Positions 49,342 to 62,000 of a stretch of 64,000 nucleotides of DNA are shown piece by piece. The stretch lies in NCBI GenBank assembly GCA_013365325.1, contig JABVXV010000024.1, positions 1-64,000 of the forward strand, in the 5' to 3' direction. Position 1 is the first letter of the stretch. The number at the start of each line of letters is the position of its first letter. A program made the translations under genes and the position numbers. The notes under the pieces were generated by a model. That model was not told the DNA's origin and searched no databases. It saw only the letters and a program-made list of their open reading frames with translations. This stretch comes from Dipetalonema caudispina. Lineage: Eukaryota; Nematoda; Chromadorea; Rhabditida; Onchocercidae.

Positions 49342-50650
49342 ATGGCAGACAGTTCTTGGTATCGAGTTGAACGTATTCTCTCCGAGAAATACGAAAAAAG
49401 GGGAGCTCGATTGGAGAAGCTCTACGAGATTTTATGGGCGTAGGATTTTTTAAAATTTATTGATGTTTTGAAAGGAATATATTTTCAGAACATTTGTATA
49501 GTCAAGAAAATGAATTGTTTCATTCTTTATAAGCAGGTCATTTCATGAGATTGACATCATCTTTGATTGGCTGCCAAAGTTATCATTTTGGCCATTTATA
49601 TGCAAGATGTCAAAAGGGAAATTCTTGTTCTATTTTACGATAACAGTTCTGTAGGTTCGGAATGATTTCCAAGATTTCGGAAGGTGTTAACAAAAGGTCG
49701 GATTAAGTTGTATTCATCATTTTCTGTCTTTATCTCTTTGAGTGTAGCAGCGTAAATAGATTATAGACAGTTATGGTAACGGTTTTTTGATAGGAAGTAT
49801 CTGTAGGCCTACATGGGAACCGGCAAAACGAATCAGTGCACAAGTCCCTTTAATTGTTGAAGCGTATGAAAAGCAAAAGCAGAAAGGTCATTCAAATGGC
49901 GAGTCCGGTGAAGCAAGTATCGAGTCTCTTGAAGCAACTGCAAAACCTGGTGCACAAAGCTCCAAACAGACTCATAATTCGGTGACTATTCCAGTTTATT
50001 ATTATGCTTAACAGAGGAGCACGAAGACAGATAATTCTGTAAAATTTCTACTTTGCGGTCTTTGGTTTGTTGAAGTTCCATTATCTCAATCACGGTATAA
50101 GCAGCTTTACATCTTCGTTATCATTAAAAATGAATTCAGAAATGAATAGAGATTTCAGTGTTCTTTTGGTAAATTTCGCAGCAAATGAATTGAAGATTGT
50201 TGGCTTACTAATTAGTGAAATGACAATGATTTTGTTGCAGAAAAAGATCAAGATTATCGGTGTGGTTAGTGATAACGGAAAGAACGTTAAGAACTCGACG
50301 TTATTAGTTGAAAAGTAGGTGTTTTTTTATAACTTTGGCGTTTACTATATGAAATTTTATATTTACTATAATTATGAGTTTCCGAACTCTTAAGATCTGG
50401 TCTTCGACCATTCGGTGTAATGTATCATTTGCTGAACATGATGTTACATGGACTGCTTGAAAAAAACGGTGCCAGCTATGGGACTAATTCACTCAATTTA
50501 AAGCTAATTAATATTAGTAATTCTTCGATGTTTTCTTGCAGTGAGTGTAGTGGTGAACAGTGGTGTATGCGATATGAAGACATCAAAAGAGACTATTCAA
50601 TTGAATTGATTGAATTCTTTGAAGGATGCGTCTCTGGTTTCACGAAGTAA
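49342..50650 (+). CDS. HP1-like chromo plus chromo-shadow domain protein (4 exons, about 150 aa)
   Basis: HP1 proteins bind methylated H3K9 through the chromo domain and dimerise through the chromo-shadow domain. Proposed exons: 49342-49439, 49807-49981, 50241-50314, 50542-50650. Exon 1 encodes WYRVERILSEKYEKRG and LYEILW, the N-terminal chromo strands. Exon 2 encodes TWEPAKRI and PLIVEAYEKQ, the chromo C-terminus, then a Ser/Glu-rich linker. Exon 3 encodes KKIKIIGVVSDNGKN and exon 4 GEQWCMRYEDIK followed by IELIEFFEGC, which together form a chromo-shadow domain. The exon 2 start is uncertain: canonical splice sites keep the frame only with the acceptor at 49,806, which removes about four residues between W and TWEP. 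The stronger acceptor at 49,793 would keep GSICRP but breaks the frame by one base. A TTACATTTCAG acceptor at 49,303 gives a plausible trans-spliced 38-base leader. It may correspond to the nematode HPL proteins, but the paralog is not assigned. Confidence 0.75.
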
Positions 50651-52591
50651 TTCCTCATACTAATGCTTTATTGAAAAGGCAGTACTATTAGTTTTCCTAT
50701 TCTTCACGAAGTGATCTCACAATTACCATACTAGTGCTTCACCAAAAAAGCAATACTGTTAGTTTTCCTATTCTAATTTTTCTGACCGAGAATATGCGTT
50801 TCTTCACAATTGAGCATTTAGCAACAGCAGAAGGCAGAAGCAAGACTGTTGTAATTTTTGGTCGGTGACTGTATACTTGTATTATAAGCGAATGATATGA
50901 AAGCTAAAATTTGGCAATTCATTGTTTCCCAGCATTTTTACTTGTTTGATCTGCTAGTTTTATATATTATTGTTTATTGATTTATTTGCTATTGTACATA
51001 ATGATTGTTCCTTTTTTGATTTGTTTATGTCATTCCTGAGAATAAAGGTTCTTGTCAATGTTTCTTTCCTACACTTCGTTGAAAATAAAAGCAGCTCCTG
51101 CCCGCTAGTAGCTATCGTTGAGATTTTCCGAAGTGGGAAGATTGCTGCAGTTATATTTGCAAATTTTCTTGCGAAAGCAACGTGTATTTATATACAGAAC
51201 AATAAAAAAGGTTCTATAATAATGAGACGCATTTCGCATTGAATGTTTGTGAGATGTAAGTGATGTCCGCTTGACGTAGTTGGATTTCAAACTTGTAAAG
51301 TAGCGATAGCAAAGCTGCCAGTTGATTCTCTGAAAACAGGACAATCTTTTGGAGTTCATGAAGTTGAGTGCTAAACAAGAGAATCCGGCGAGCTATTCTT
51401 CTTGAAATAAGCTGTGTTAGCACCTACCACTAATTAGATTTATCTATGTATAAATATTTAATGCTTCATTTTAATTCTGTTTCAATAATTCTTATAGCTT
51501 GAGGTTCTCTGTGATCCTTATCAATTAACATATTCTATCTATTCTGCTTCAAAATATCTACCTTATTCATTTCTTTTCTCTCTAGAAAAACAACAATTAA
51601 TATTTTGTTTAATTTTGATTTTACAACAGTTCCGCATCATATTTCACATTCCTATTCCGCATCGAGGTGTGAAAGATTGACTTATTAATGAAAGTTGTTG
51701 TTCTAATAATTAATTGCACTTCACCTTATCTAGGTTAAATATTTGGGAAATTACAGAGTAAACCCATTCTGAATATGAGAAAAGACTTCAGAAGGAGTGG
51801 ATTCATTACTCATCTGGTCACATTACTTTGCTCCTAACGTTTCTGCATGAGAATACCTCAGAAGAAAAAGTGTTTAATCATGAGATTAACCAGAGAGTTT
51901 AGTAAATTTAATTTAAGATTGAGAACAATTATACTCAGATCCAATCATTAGAAAGCATGCAAATTCGCCTTGAAAATTAAACATAACATTTCTTGTTTAG
52001 AATATTTATTTGTAAATTTGGAGATTTTTCTGGAAGCATTTAGATTCACTGCAGGAACTTAAATCAAAACTAGGAAATGAAATTTCATCTGATTCCAGAT
52101 GATTAGGGAGTAGCCCTTTAATCTTTTGAACCCATTGATCGCTTCGTAATAAACACATTTTTTTTAGGTTTTCATGTTGAAAAAGAGAGACAACCTATGC
52201 AGGCATTGACACACGTACGTAAGTACACGTCTATAATCATAACAGCATGATACATCAAACTTATTTAAATGCTATGATCGTTATAGAACAGCAACATATA
52301 ATACAACGAATAATCAAATACAACAATATTTAAAATAGCACAAATCATCGGTAACCGAGATCGATACTACTTGATCCATTTTTCATTTCGAATGTCATTT
52401 ATGTTAATTGACTGGAATTTAAATTGTAGATTTTTCTAATAGTGAAATTTAAAGAGATTCTATTATTTGCCCATATTTAAAAGGATCATTTTAATAAACG
52501 AGAATGCACATCTTTTTTCCTGGTGACCCTCACTTACTTACTATACCGATTAAAAAGTCAGGTCAAATGACTCCTCTTAAATTTATCCTAT

Positions 52592-52637
<46 letters not shown>

Positions 52638-52937
52638 TTATTTACTCCAAACACTTGCCATTTCACTATTATTAATCTTAATTAATGTACATTTTATACT
52701 TTTTATTGATTCGAAATTTTTTTTTAAATTATCTCAATTGAGAAACATCACATATGCAAAAGAATGTAAACCGTTTCCATTATAATAATTTCATGATCTA
52801 ATAAAATATTTAACACGTAGTGATAGTATAGATCTTCTCGTAATAGTAGTAGCTAACGAAAATAGTATGGGATACTTTAAAGCTTTGGTGATACAATGAT
52901 GCCTTTTTTTTATCAGTAGATGAATAAGCTCAGTTAT
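50651..52937. other. Convergent intergenic region between the HP1-like gene and SMOC-like gene B
   Basis: The two flanking genes point towards each other, so this holds both 3' UTRs. AATAAA at 51,041-51,046 could serve the HP1-like gene. A TA microsatellite lies at 52,595-52,634. No exon is supported. Confidence 0.5.
52595..52634. repeat. AT dinucleotide microsatellite
   Basis: About twenty uninterrupted AT units. Confidence 0.9.
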
Positions 52938-55900
52938 CTAATCATCCGGTTGAAGGATATCCAAGAATGGATTCTTTCGTGGTAATGTTACTTTTGTTTT
53001 TGTTACTGGCATCGATGATACGGTCATATCCACTGAAAAATATGAATAAATTTTTTTTTTTTTTAATCATAAATAATCATTGCTTAAGAGTTTTTATTTT
53101 GAATTTCATTTACAGACATCCTCAAATTATTTATCCTTGAAAATTCAATCGAAAGTTTATTTTAAAATTTCTACAAATTCTTTTCAAAAGACTGCTGAAA
53201 TCTGCTACAATATTTGTAGAATATAATAGTACCATTGCGAGTATATATCCTAATTAGCCAAATTAGAATTATTTAGGATTAAGCCAAATCATATAAAGGC
53301 CGTAGTAATTCTTCTTCTTATTTTTCACTGCTAACAATGTGTCATATAAGCCGAAAACTTACCATAAATTGTACAATTTAGCCATTCATCTAATCTAATT
53401 TGCTTATTTCCATCTCGATCACAAAAGCGCAAAAAATTTCGCCCACATTTCCGAACTTTATTCAACAAACGTAATTCAGTTCGGTATGATTTCCATTCTT
53501 TCCGTTCCAATCGCTAAAACTTTTAATTTCTCTGTTCTGCTTTCAAATTCAGTCCTTAAAAGAGAATGTGATAAGGCAGTTCAAAGTAATAATTATCCTA
53601 AGATGATAAGAAGCCTTTCTAATATTACTTAAGACATATTGGATCCAGTAGTTTTTAGGTAATATCAGTGGTTGAGAATAGAGACAAACCGAATTGTTGT
53701 TAACATCAAGTTGTTCAAATTTCCATCGAACAGCTTTATCTTTGCTAGTGATAGCATCATCATTTGCCTCATCACCCAAAGCCAAAATCCATTCGCTAAT
53801 TAATGATGAAAATAATCGCTGATAAAATTTGATTTTTTTCCTACCCGAACAACCTGTAATTCAAATGTTTTCATTGTACTTATGTTTTCATCACACCATT
53901 TCAATTCAGAATGTTCAAAGAAGTTAAACAAACAAACACTGTATTAATTCGTCTTTCTTTTCTTTTTTTCAATAATTATGTCGGCAGTTGTTTAAATTAA
54001 AATTTTTAAAAAACTTATTTCACCCTTAATTTGTCTCCTAGAAACATCATCCCGTTGAAGTCTTCCATCACAATTTGGTTTAGCGTTATATTTGGATGTA
54101 CCGGATTGTGGAACACCCGTTTCTGGATTTACACACCAACAAATATGCGACAAACGATGACACTGAATTCGGTCAAATAATCTGCAAAAAAAATGGAAGT
54201 TGAGCAAAAAGTGAAAAAGAATGGGAAAGTTAAAAAGATAAGGTGTTAAATTACTATCAAGAATTATTATTTTGAAATATCACAAGAACCATTAAAAAAA
54301 ATCAATCATAGAAGGTTTTTTTTTTTTTTTTTTTTTAATATCTTAAATTTCAACAAATAGATCAAATGAAACTATGTTATAGGCAGCAAGTCAGAAAGAC
54401 AATCTTATCGAAAGAGATAATAGTGAAGAAAAGGTTCCCCTTTCGTTAAAAACATGTTAACTCTTGTGGTGACAAATGACATTACTTGTTTCAATTGACA
54501 TTGTCATATTATTTGATACTGTTATCATGCAAAAACTTACATGTCACTATCACCAGCACAAGTTGGTATATAATTCCCATTTTCTGGATTATTTTCTAAC
54601 TTTCTCATTGCTCGTTCTCGTTGTGTACGACAATCTGTTTTACCTGTATTTATTCATTTAGTGGTAATTTCATACTGACAAGGCAAAAAAAAAAAAAAAA
54701 AAAAAAGGACTGAATTCACAGTTTCTTCGAAGCGTAGTTAAATTTATTGGTGTTATTTGAAAGGTAAAGAAAGAATAGATACATGAAGAAATTATACTTC
54801 CTTTTATTTTGAAATTAAACAGTAGTCTAAAAAAATTTGCAACATCATGGAACTTTTTAAGTCTTAAAAGTAGAAATAATAAGTCCAAAAAGTTCAAGCA
54901 ATATCCTATTAAAGTGGTCAATGCCGTAAATTTGCTTTTAGAAGCTTTTTTTTTTAATTATAGAAATGCGACAAATGCGCTTCACCAAAAGTATCCTCTT
55001 TTCCGTCATTTCGTTCCTCTTCATCTTCTTCACGCTTTAATTCAGTTTCATTTTTCCGTCTACTATCAACAATTGGCATACCAACGATACTTCCTGCACG
55101 TATGATACCTAAATAAAAACGGTAATTCCAACATTTCTCAATGCATCATTGTTTTAATTATTAGAATGTTTAATGCTAATAATTAGCTAGTATTAATTTC
55201 ATTAATTGTCTGTCATCAAGCAAAAAAAAAAAAGAAAAAAAAATGAAAAAGCTTGTTATTTGGTAGCAAAATCAGATTAATGCACTAATCAAATAATATT
55301 TTAATTAGTTTAAGATAATCTAAAATAGTTTCCGATCTAATCGTAAAATCAATTTGAATTCATATATTATTCAGTAAAGGCTGCTATTCAACATTAAAAA
55401 AAAAAAAAAAAGATAGGAAAAAAGAAATAAATATACATTGTTTAAATGATGATAGCTTAAGATAGCTTTAAATTTTGCGTATATATTTAAGAATGCTTAT
55501 TAAAGGTTTAAAGAAGCTATATCAATGATTGAAAACGAGGTTGAATGATAAAATGATAATGGCATAATATATGTTTCAACCTTTTCAGCTATATATCTTG
55601 ATGTATCACTTATCTTTACTATCAACCTTCTCCTTTTTTTTCCGTTAAAAATTGAATTTATGAAATGGATTAAAATTCAAATTTAATCAAATAATTGAGA
55701 GAAATAATTCCAACAAGCAAATCATCTTATAGCGAAGTTATTTAGAAAGATATACTATTCAAGAAATGAAATAAAATATGTGAACCATTAATGGAAGCAT
55801 CAAATAATCCATTTTGTTGCATCGAATCGTCGCGGTTGTTCAGTATCAAGGTAGAATGATAGCGGGCATCATTGAAGCTAAGTAAATAATTGAACAGCAA

Positions 55901-55939
55901 CAATGTTACCCAACCATTATCCCTCAAGGAATGCGTCAT
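52938..55939 (-). CDS. SMOC/SPARC-family secreted protein B: thyroglobulin-1 plus EC domain (7 exons, 315 aa)
   Basis: A secreted calcium-binding matricellular protein; SMOC relatives modulate BMP signalling and bind matrix. Exons (minus): 55939-55786, 55108-54986, 54643-54541, 54181-54024, 53853-53690, 53513-53363, 53032-52938; all phases agree. Exon 1 gives a signal peptide (WVTLLLFNYLLSFNDA). Exon 2 is an acidic linker (KREEDEEERNDGKED). Exons 3-4 form a complete six-Cys thyroglobulin type-1 domain with DCRTQRERAMRKLE, YIPTC, IQCHRLSHICWCV and PNC. Exons 5-6 form the EC domain: CSGRKKIKFYQRLF, then EF-hands QLDVNNNSRLERKEW and CDRDGNKQIRLDEW. The tail ends RKNPFLDILQPDD. There is no Kazal domain in this model. 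The upstream neighbour on the same strand, gene A, is a paralog or possibly part of the same locus. C. elegans smoc-1 (T04F3.1) is the likely relative of one or both. Confidence 0.85.
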
Positions 55940-58804
55940 CTCTTAAGTAGTAACCAACAAAAATAACCGTGATAATAGAAGCTGATAGCACTGATAGCAA
56001 ATAACGATCATAATTAACGCAACATCTGTGATTTTCTTTTTTTCTTCTTTTTTTTTTTTTTTTTCTGGATATTTGTCAAGAATAGAGCGATATTGAATTA
56101 AAATTGAAATTTATTCCAAATTGTATGCAATTGGAATGTATGAAATTTATAGGATGATGAACAAACTTCTCTTTTTATGAAGTTGATATCCAAGGATTAG
56201 ATGAAAGAGCATTATTGAAGTTATAAATGTTATGAATAGATAATTATTGGATAAAAAAACTTAACAGAAAGGGAGGTAGAGAGTAATGAAATATTTTTAG
56301 GAATGGCTTTATCATGATTAATGATAATAAATAGGAAGAAGAGAAATACGGATTAAAAAAATAAATTACTGATCAAAAATACAGAACTGATAAGAGAAAA
56401 TGAAATTCATTAGTAGAAGTTGAGCGGTTAATTAATCAAATAAAAATATTCTATGCTCTATTTGGTGAGATTTTAACTGACCAAAATTACAATTAAATAT
56501 CGAAAATGATATTGTAAAGAAAACTTTTAATTTCAGCTATTATTAAATTATGCTCAATTTCTCGTCTTGTAACAATAGAAGAGAAATGATTTTAAGCAAT
56601 ATGAATAGAAGATGTTGAAGATAGATAGATGAAATGAATAATTGAATAGTCTTATATGTATCGACCTAAATTTCGTGTTCAAACTAAAATTAAAACTGAG
56701 CAATTAAAAAAAAAAAGAAAAGAAATTGATAGGTGGAAATAAAAATAAATGTCGTCATGTTTTACACTTCCTAAACATAAATTATAAAACGGATTATTGA
56801 AGATGAAGAAAGAAGAGAATATTAGAAAAAAGAATACTCAAACTAGTTAGCTTCATCAAAATTTATTTACTGAAAGTTTTTAGGAAAACAAGGATTGGGA
56901 AAAGATTGTGGAAAGTGAGAAGGACGAGTACAGATAATTTCTATGGCAATTGCTAAATTAATTTTGTAAGTAATGTAAATATCTTTCAAAAATAAGCGAA
57001 CAAACTGGTAGTACTTGAAAAGTCATTTGAAGTACAATTTATTTAAATTTTATTATAATAGCGGCATACATTACAAATTATTGTTTTAATTACTATATTT
57101 AAAGCGTTTATGACTCTGTAGACTAAACTGCCGAAGTCATGTAGAATTCTTGGGTTCAAAGGTCAAAATTTGCATTTCCTCGATCTAAATTTGCATGTTT
57201 TGGACTGTAGTGGAATAGATGAATAATCGAGAACTTGGACCATTCATAAATATTTAGATCTCTTCCATAATGTCTATCAAGCAAAATATACGCTCAAATT
57301 TCATATACAATTTGGCCAAGTTATACTTACAATATATACCTCACATTCTACATTTTCCTTTCTTCTTACCTTAATTTATCAAAGATAAGGTAATGGAATA
57401 ATACTGAAATATCTGAATTAGAAGTAATAACTGTTTACAATCAATTTCGGTTGATTTTCTGAAAGAAACTAAAAAAGAAACTGATTTTTATCTTCATCTT
57501 CTTCTTACATATCTCATTTCAAACTGATACGTTAACAATCGATGCAAATAGGACGATATAAAATCAGACGAAAGAAAGATAGTAAGAATGATGATTGATG
57601 ATGATTTAACAATGATAATAATTGTCATAATAGTGATACAAATAGTGATAATGATTATAGGAAGTATTATAATAAGATATTGATGGTACTGATATGGAAA
57701 GTAATAAATTATACCAACAAATCATGAAAAAAATGTTAACAGAAAATATTTGTATGAAACAAAAACTTTCCGATAATACAATCTGAAATGAATAAATAAT
57801 ATTGCATTTTTTGAAGGAGAAAAAAGAAGTTTTAATGATGAGTTCGATGAGATGAATTCATAATAATTATTTGGCTAATAAGATCGAAGGTCAAGAGAAA
57901 TTACATAAAGGAACAGTTTCAGATGAATGCACAGAACTATACACTTGCGACAATCGCAGAAATAAAATCAGTTGTTTTCTCTTCTTTTTTTTTTCTTTTT
58001 TTTTTTTTTTTTCTGAAGAAAATATGACTGTATGACATAACTGCGCCTCTTAGCAACTTTGAGCGAATGTGACAAGAATTTGTCGCTGTCTCCACCGTCT
58101 ACTGATTTACTACGTAAACTTATGGTATATATAAACAATAGTTGAAATTATAAGTCTGTGCCAATGATATATGAATGTGATACGTCTGGTGAATTTCTTT
58201 GAGATAGAGAAAGAGAGAGAGGAAGAAGGATTCTAAGAAGTTGAGGTGAAAGAAAATTGGAGGAAGAACTGACAACGGTGTAAGGACAAATTGGCATGAA
58301 GGAGAGGTGAGGAAGAGGGAAGTTTGTTAGTAAGATTACAGTCCGATAAGGCGCAAACGATCCTACCACTTTCCTCTCATAATTTCATTTTGTTAAAAAA
58401 AAAAGAAAGGAGAAAACTGTGACAGTATGAATCAAAAAATTATTCGCATGAGAATCATTTGATAACAATAGGCAGTTCAAATGGGTCATTCTCGAACAAG
58501 AATATTTTAAAGTTAGAATCTCCGGATTTAATTAGATGTTTAGATTACGACTATCATAGCATCTTCTGTTTGTTAGAAAATTACTTTAAACTATTAAAAA
58601 AGATGAATAAGCAAAAGTAATTATCGTGTGTTTATAACTTCCTTCCATAAAAAAAAAAAAAAGGAAAAAAGCAAACATTTCTAATATGTCTCCAGCATAT
58701 CAATTAAAATTGTAAAGTCAATTAAAACATAGTAAGAATTATGAAACTGTATGATAAAATAAGTAGATTTAATATTGAAATCCCACAATACTGATTGAAT
58801 GCAC

Positions 58805-58837
<33 letters not shown>

Positions 58838-58964
58838 AAAAAAAGGAAAACTATACCATTTAATATGTTAATCGAAAGTATAACCTCTGAATTTGACCTC
58901 TAAAAATGGTAACAAAAAAAGATTGGTGCTATTTGTAGAGCAATCATCTCCCTCCCAATCGTTT
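55940..58964. other. 3.0-kb spacer between SMOC-like genes A and B
   Basis: Both neighbours are on the minus strand. No exon is supported. No AATAAA equivalent (TTTATT on plus) is visible in the first kilobase after gene A's stop, though ATTAAA variants occur near 58,769 and 58,860. A GA microsatellite sits at 58,805. Upstream sequence of gene B should lie near 56 kb. Confidence 0.5.
58805..58834. repeat. GA microsatellite
   Basis: A GA run with one AAAG interruption, just 3' of gene A's stop codon. Confidence 0.8.
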
Positions 58965-59028
58965 TTAGGATGAATTAGGTTGTTCACCCTGTACTTCCTC
59001 TATCAATATTGACTGTTGTTGTTGTTGC

Positions 59029-59080
<52 letters not shown>

Positions 59081-62000
59081 CCTTATGATGACCATCATTA
59101 AGTATCATCGAAATGTTGTTGTTCTTGCTATTGTTGCTGTTAGTAATGGATGAATTAGGTCGAAGAGCGTTAAACATGTTATATGATGCTGCAAAAATTA
59201 CTGCAACGTTAGTTAATTAATCAAGAGAATAGCTGCTTATTAATTTTACAATAGCTCTTCATTGTTAGTATTGAATAGCTCACACTTAAGTAAAATTGAA
59301 ATTTTTACAAATTTTACATAAAAACTTTCTAGATGACATGTAAAAATAGTTAAATTGAAGCAGTTATTTGCTTTGTAAAACAAAAGTGAGAACAGATCTT
59401 TCGTATGCTAGGATTTTGAGAAAAGCAGAAACTTCGAGATTTTAATTTCAAACTAACTCATATCAATTCAACGAAATTTCCCTTCCTTTGATCTTTTTTG
59501 TCCTAAAGTCATCATCCATTCTCCTGTCCTCACATTCGTCATCATCACACATCAAAAGCAAAACTTAAATTTACAGTAAAGCAAGCAAAAAAAAAAAAAA
59601 AAGCCTGATAATTTTAAAATAACAATTACCACTTATGAAATATGGCGCATATTCTGAAAAATGAGAAGTTACGCAATGTTGCCATCAATTTGAAATAAAT
59701 AATTTGTAAGTTCAAAAAATCTTAGAACTCAAAAAAAAAAAAGGAAAAGAAAAACATCCAAATTTTGGTATCTATTTCAGTGATCCAATTTCTTGTCAGT
59801 TTCCTATCCATCAAATTAGTAACAAAAAATTTAGACAACTATTTTCACCTATATAGTACTACTAGTTGGATATCAATCTTCCTGATATCGATTTTCTTCA
59901 TCACATCAACTTTAATAATTGATAGAGAAGACTTCAGGGAAAATAAACTTACTGGAAATATCAATACCTAAACAAGTGATCCATTCACGAACACTTATTT
60001 CACCATCCTTATTCAAATCGCAATATTTTGTAAACTTTTTTGCGCAAGTTTTCGGCGTAACGTGCTTCCTAAACTGCATAAATGGTATTATTATTATTAT
60101 TAATATATTAAACAAAAGTTTCCCAAAATTAAACATGAAAATTATTATATTTACAAATAAATATAGAGTGTAACAAGAATTCTTTCATTTAGTAGTAGAA
60201 TTTAAAAATTTCCATCATCATTAATTCAATAAACTAAATTATTTATAACGTAATTTCGAGTTCCGATATTTCTCATGGCAATGATAACAGTTCACATCAT
60301 TAAACTACCTATAAAGTTCGAGAAGAGATCTTTGCTTAAGGAATTTTTGGAATAAGATCAATTAATAAATGAAATAAGACAGTAAATGAGTAATGTCAGA
60401 ATGAAAAGTTATACCGAACAAGACGACGTAATCCACCAAATTCTTTCGAACTTAACCGATTGTTCTTATCACTATCAAGTTGACCAAATTTCCATAACAA
60501 TATCTTTTTATCAGATGATTGCATTTCACCATTTGTATCTAAAAGCTAATAATAATTTCATGAATTAGTCATAGAATTAGATTTTCTGTAATTGTATCGT
60601 TGTTTAATCAGTTAATCATTGTCACCCACTAACACTGTTAATTGTCTCCAAATATCTCCTTAATTACACTCACTAATTTCAGTCCAAATTGAGAGAATGG
60701 AATGGTTAAACGCGAAAGGAACAGTACCTCTCTCGAATTTAATATTGATACTTGAAATTATAATCTTTAATTCAAATTGAAATGGAAAAAAAAAAGAAGC
60801 GCACTTATAGATGAGTATTTTTTGATTGTTATCATTATTAATAGAAAAAAAAAATCAATCCTCAACAATTTACGATGCAAAAATTGCTCGCTGCGTTCGT
60901 ATTCTTTTTTAAAAATATTCAACAAATTGGCATTGAACGTCGATCGATCGGCTGTTGAACAGACTGCAAAAATTGCAATACTTACATTAATTGCTTACCA
61001 ATTAAACTGTAATGCAAATATCCGGAAGAAGGACAAATTTAGGAACATTTAGGTTTATTTTCACATTTTTGAGGTAAAAAAAAAAATCGTATTTTAAAAA
61101 AGGTAAGATCAAGATAAACAAATTCTTCTGAAGCAGGAGTGTGCTTTTGTTTGTTGAAGAAAGATTCACTCAATCAGTTTCACTACAAAAATACTTCACC
61201 GTTACATGAATCATACCATCTAAGGATATCGAATCACCATTACTTTTCCGATGCGAACGTCGTCCAATTTTTGTTTCTGTAATCATTGTAATCAGGAAAT
61301 ACAACAATGTTATCATGGCACTCATCCTGTTATCGTGGTACTCATCCTGTTATCGTGATACTCATCCTTTTTTATCTACCATTCTAGCATAAATTTCTTT
61401 TATCTACTTACCTATCCATTAAATAGTGTATTGATGACACATACAAAGCTTCATTGGAAATAAGAAATACACTTGACCATAATGAATCATCAAAAAGTCA
61501 ATGCAGTTGACCTCTAGCCCAAAATTTACTTTTTGATGATTGCATCATACGCTCAAACGAAACCCATTTAAAATTTTCTTAACAAAGCAAACTTTGTAAA
61601 ATATGACAATTCGGAATGCCGTAACGTTTAGATGTACTTGGTAACGGTCGTCCGATCCGCGTCACACACCAACAATAACCCGTACTTCTGTGACACTATA
61701 ATATCTACACTTTGTAATGAAAGATTATTTGAATAGAAAGTTATAATAATAAAAAAATTGATAACAGAATAAAGAAATTAACTATATTCCATGTTTATTT
61801 AATAAGTATAAACAAGCCTGTATAGTAGCATATGAGCCATCGGTAGCATTACATTCCGGTACATAAACCTCGCTGCTATTCATTTTTTCCGCTGCTAATT
61901 TCAACTGATAAGTCCGTTCCAGTTGGCATCGCAAATTTTCTACAACAATTTTCCTAAATCATATATGACTAACCGAAGATTTTTTTTGTTTTTTGAGCAC

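Noticed and set aside
58148..58369. 73-codon open frame on minus between the two SMOC-like genes
   Set aside because: Low-complexity Leu/Ser/Pro product caused by a GA-rich stretch on plus; no splice phase consistent with gene B exon 2.
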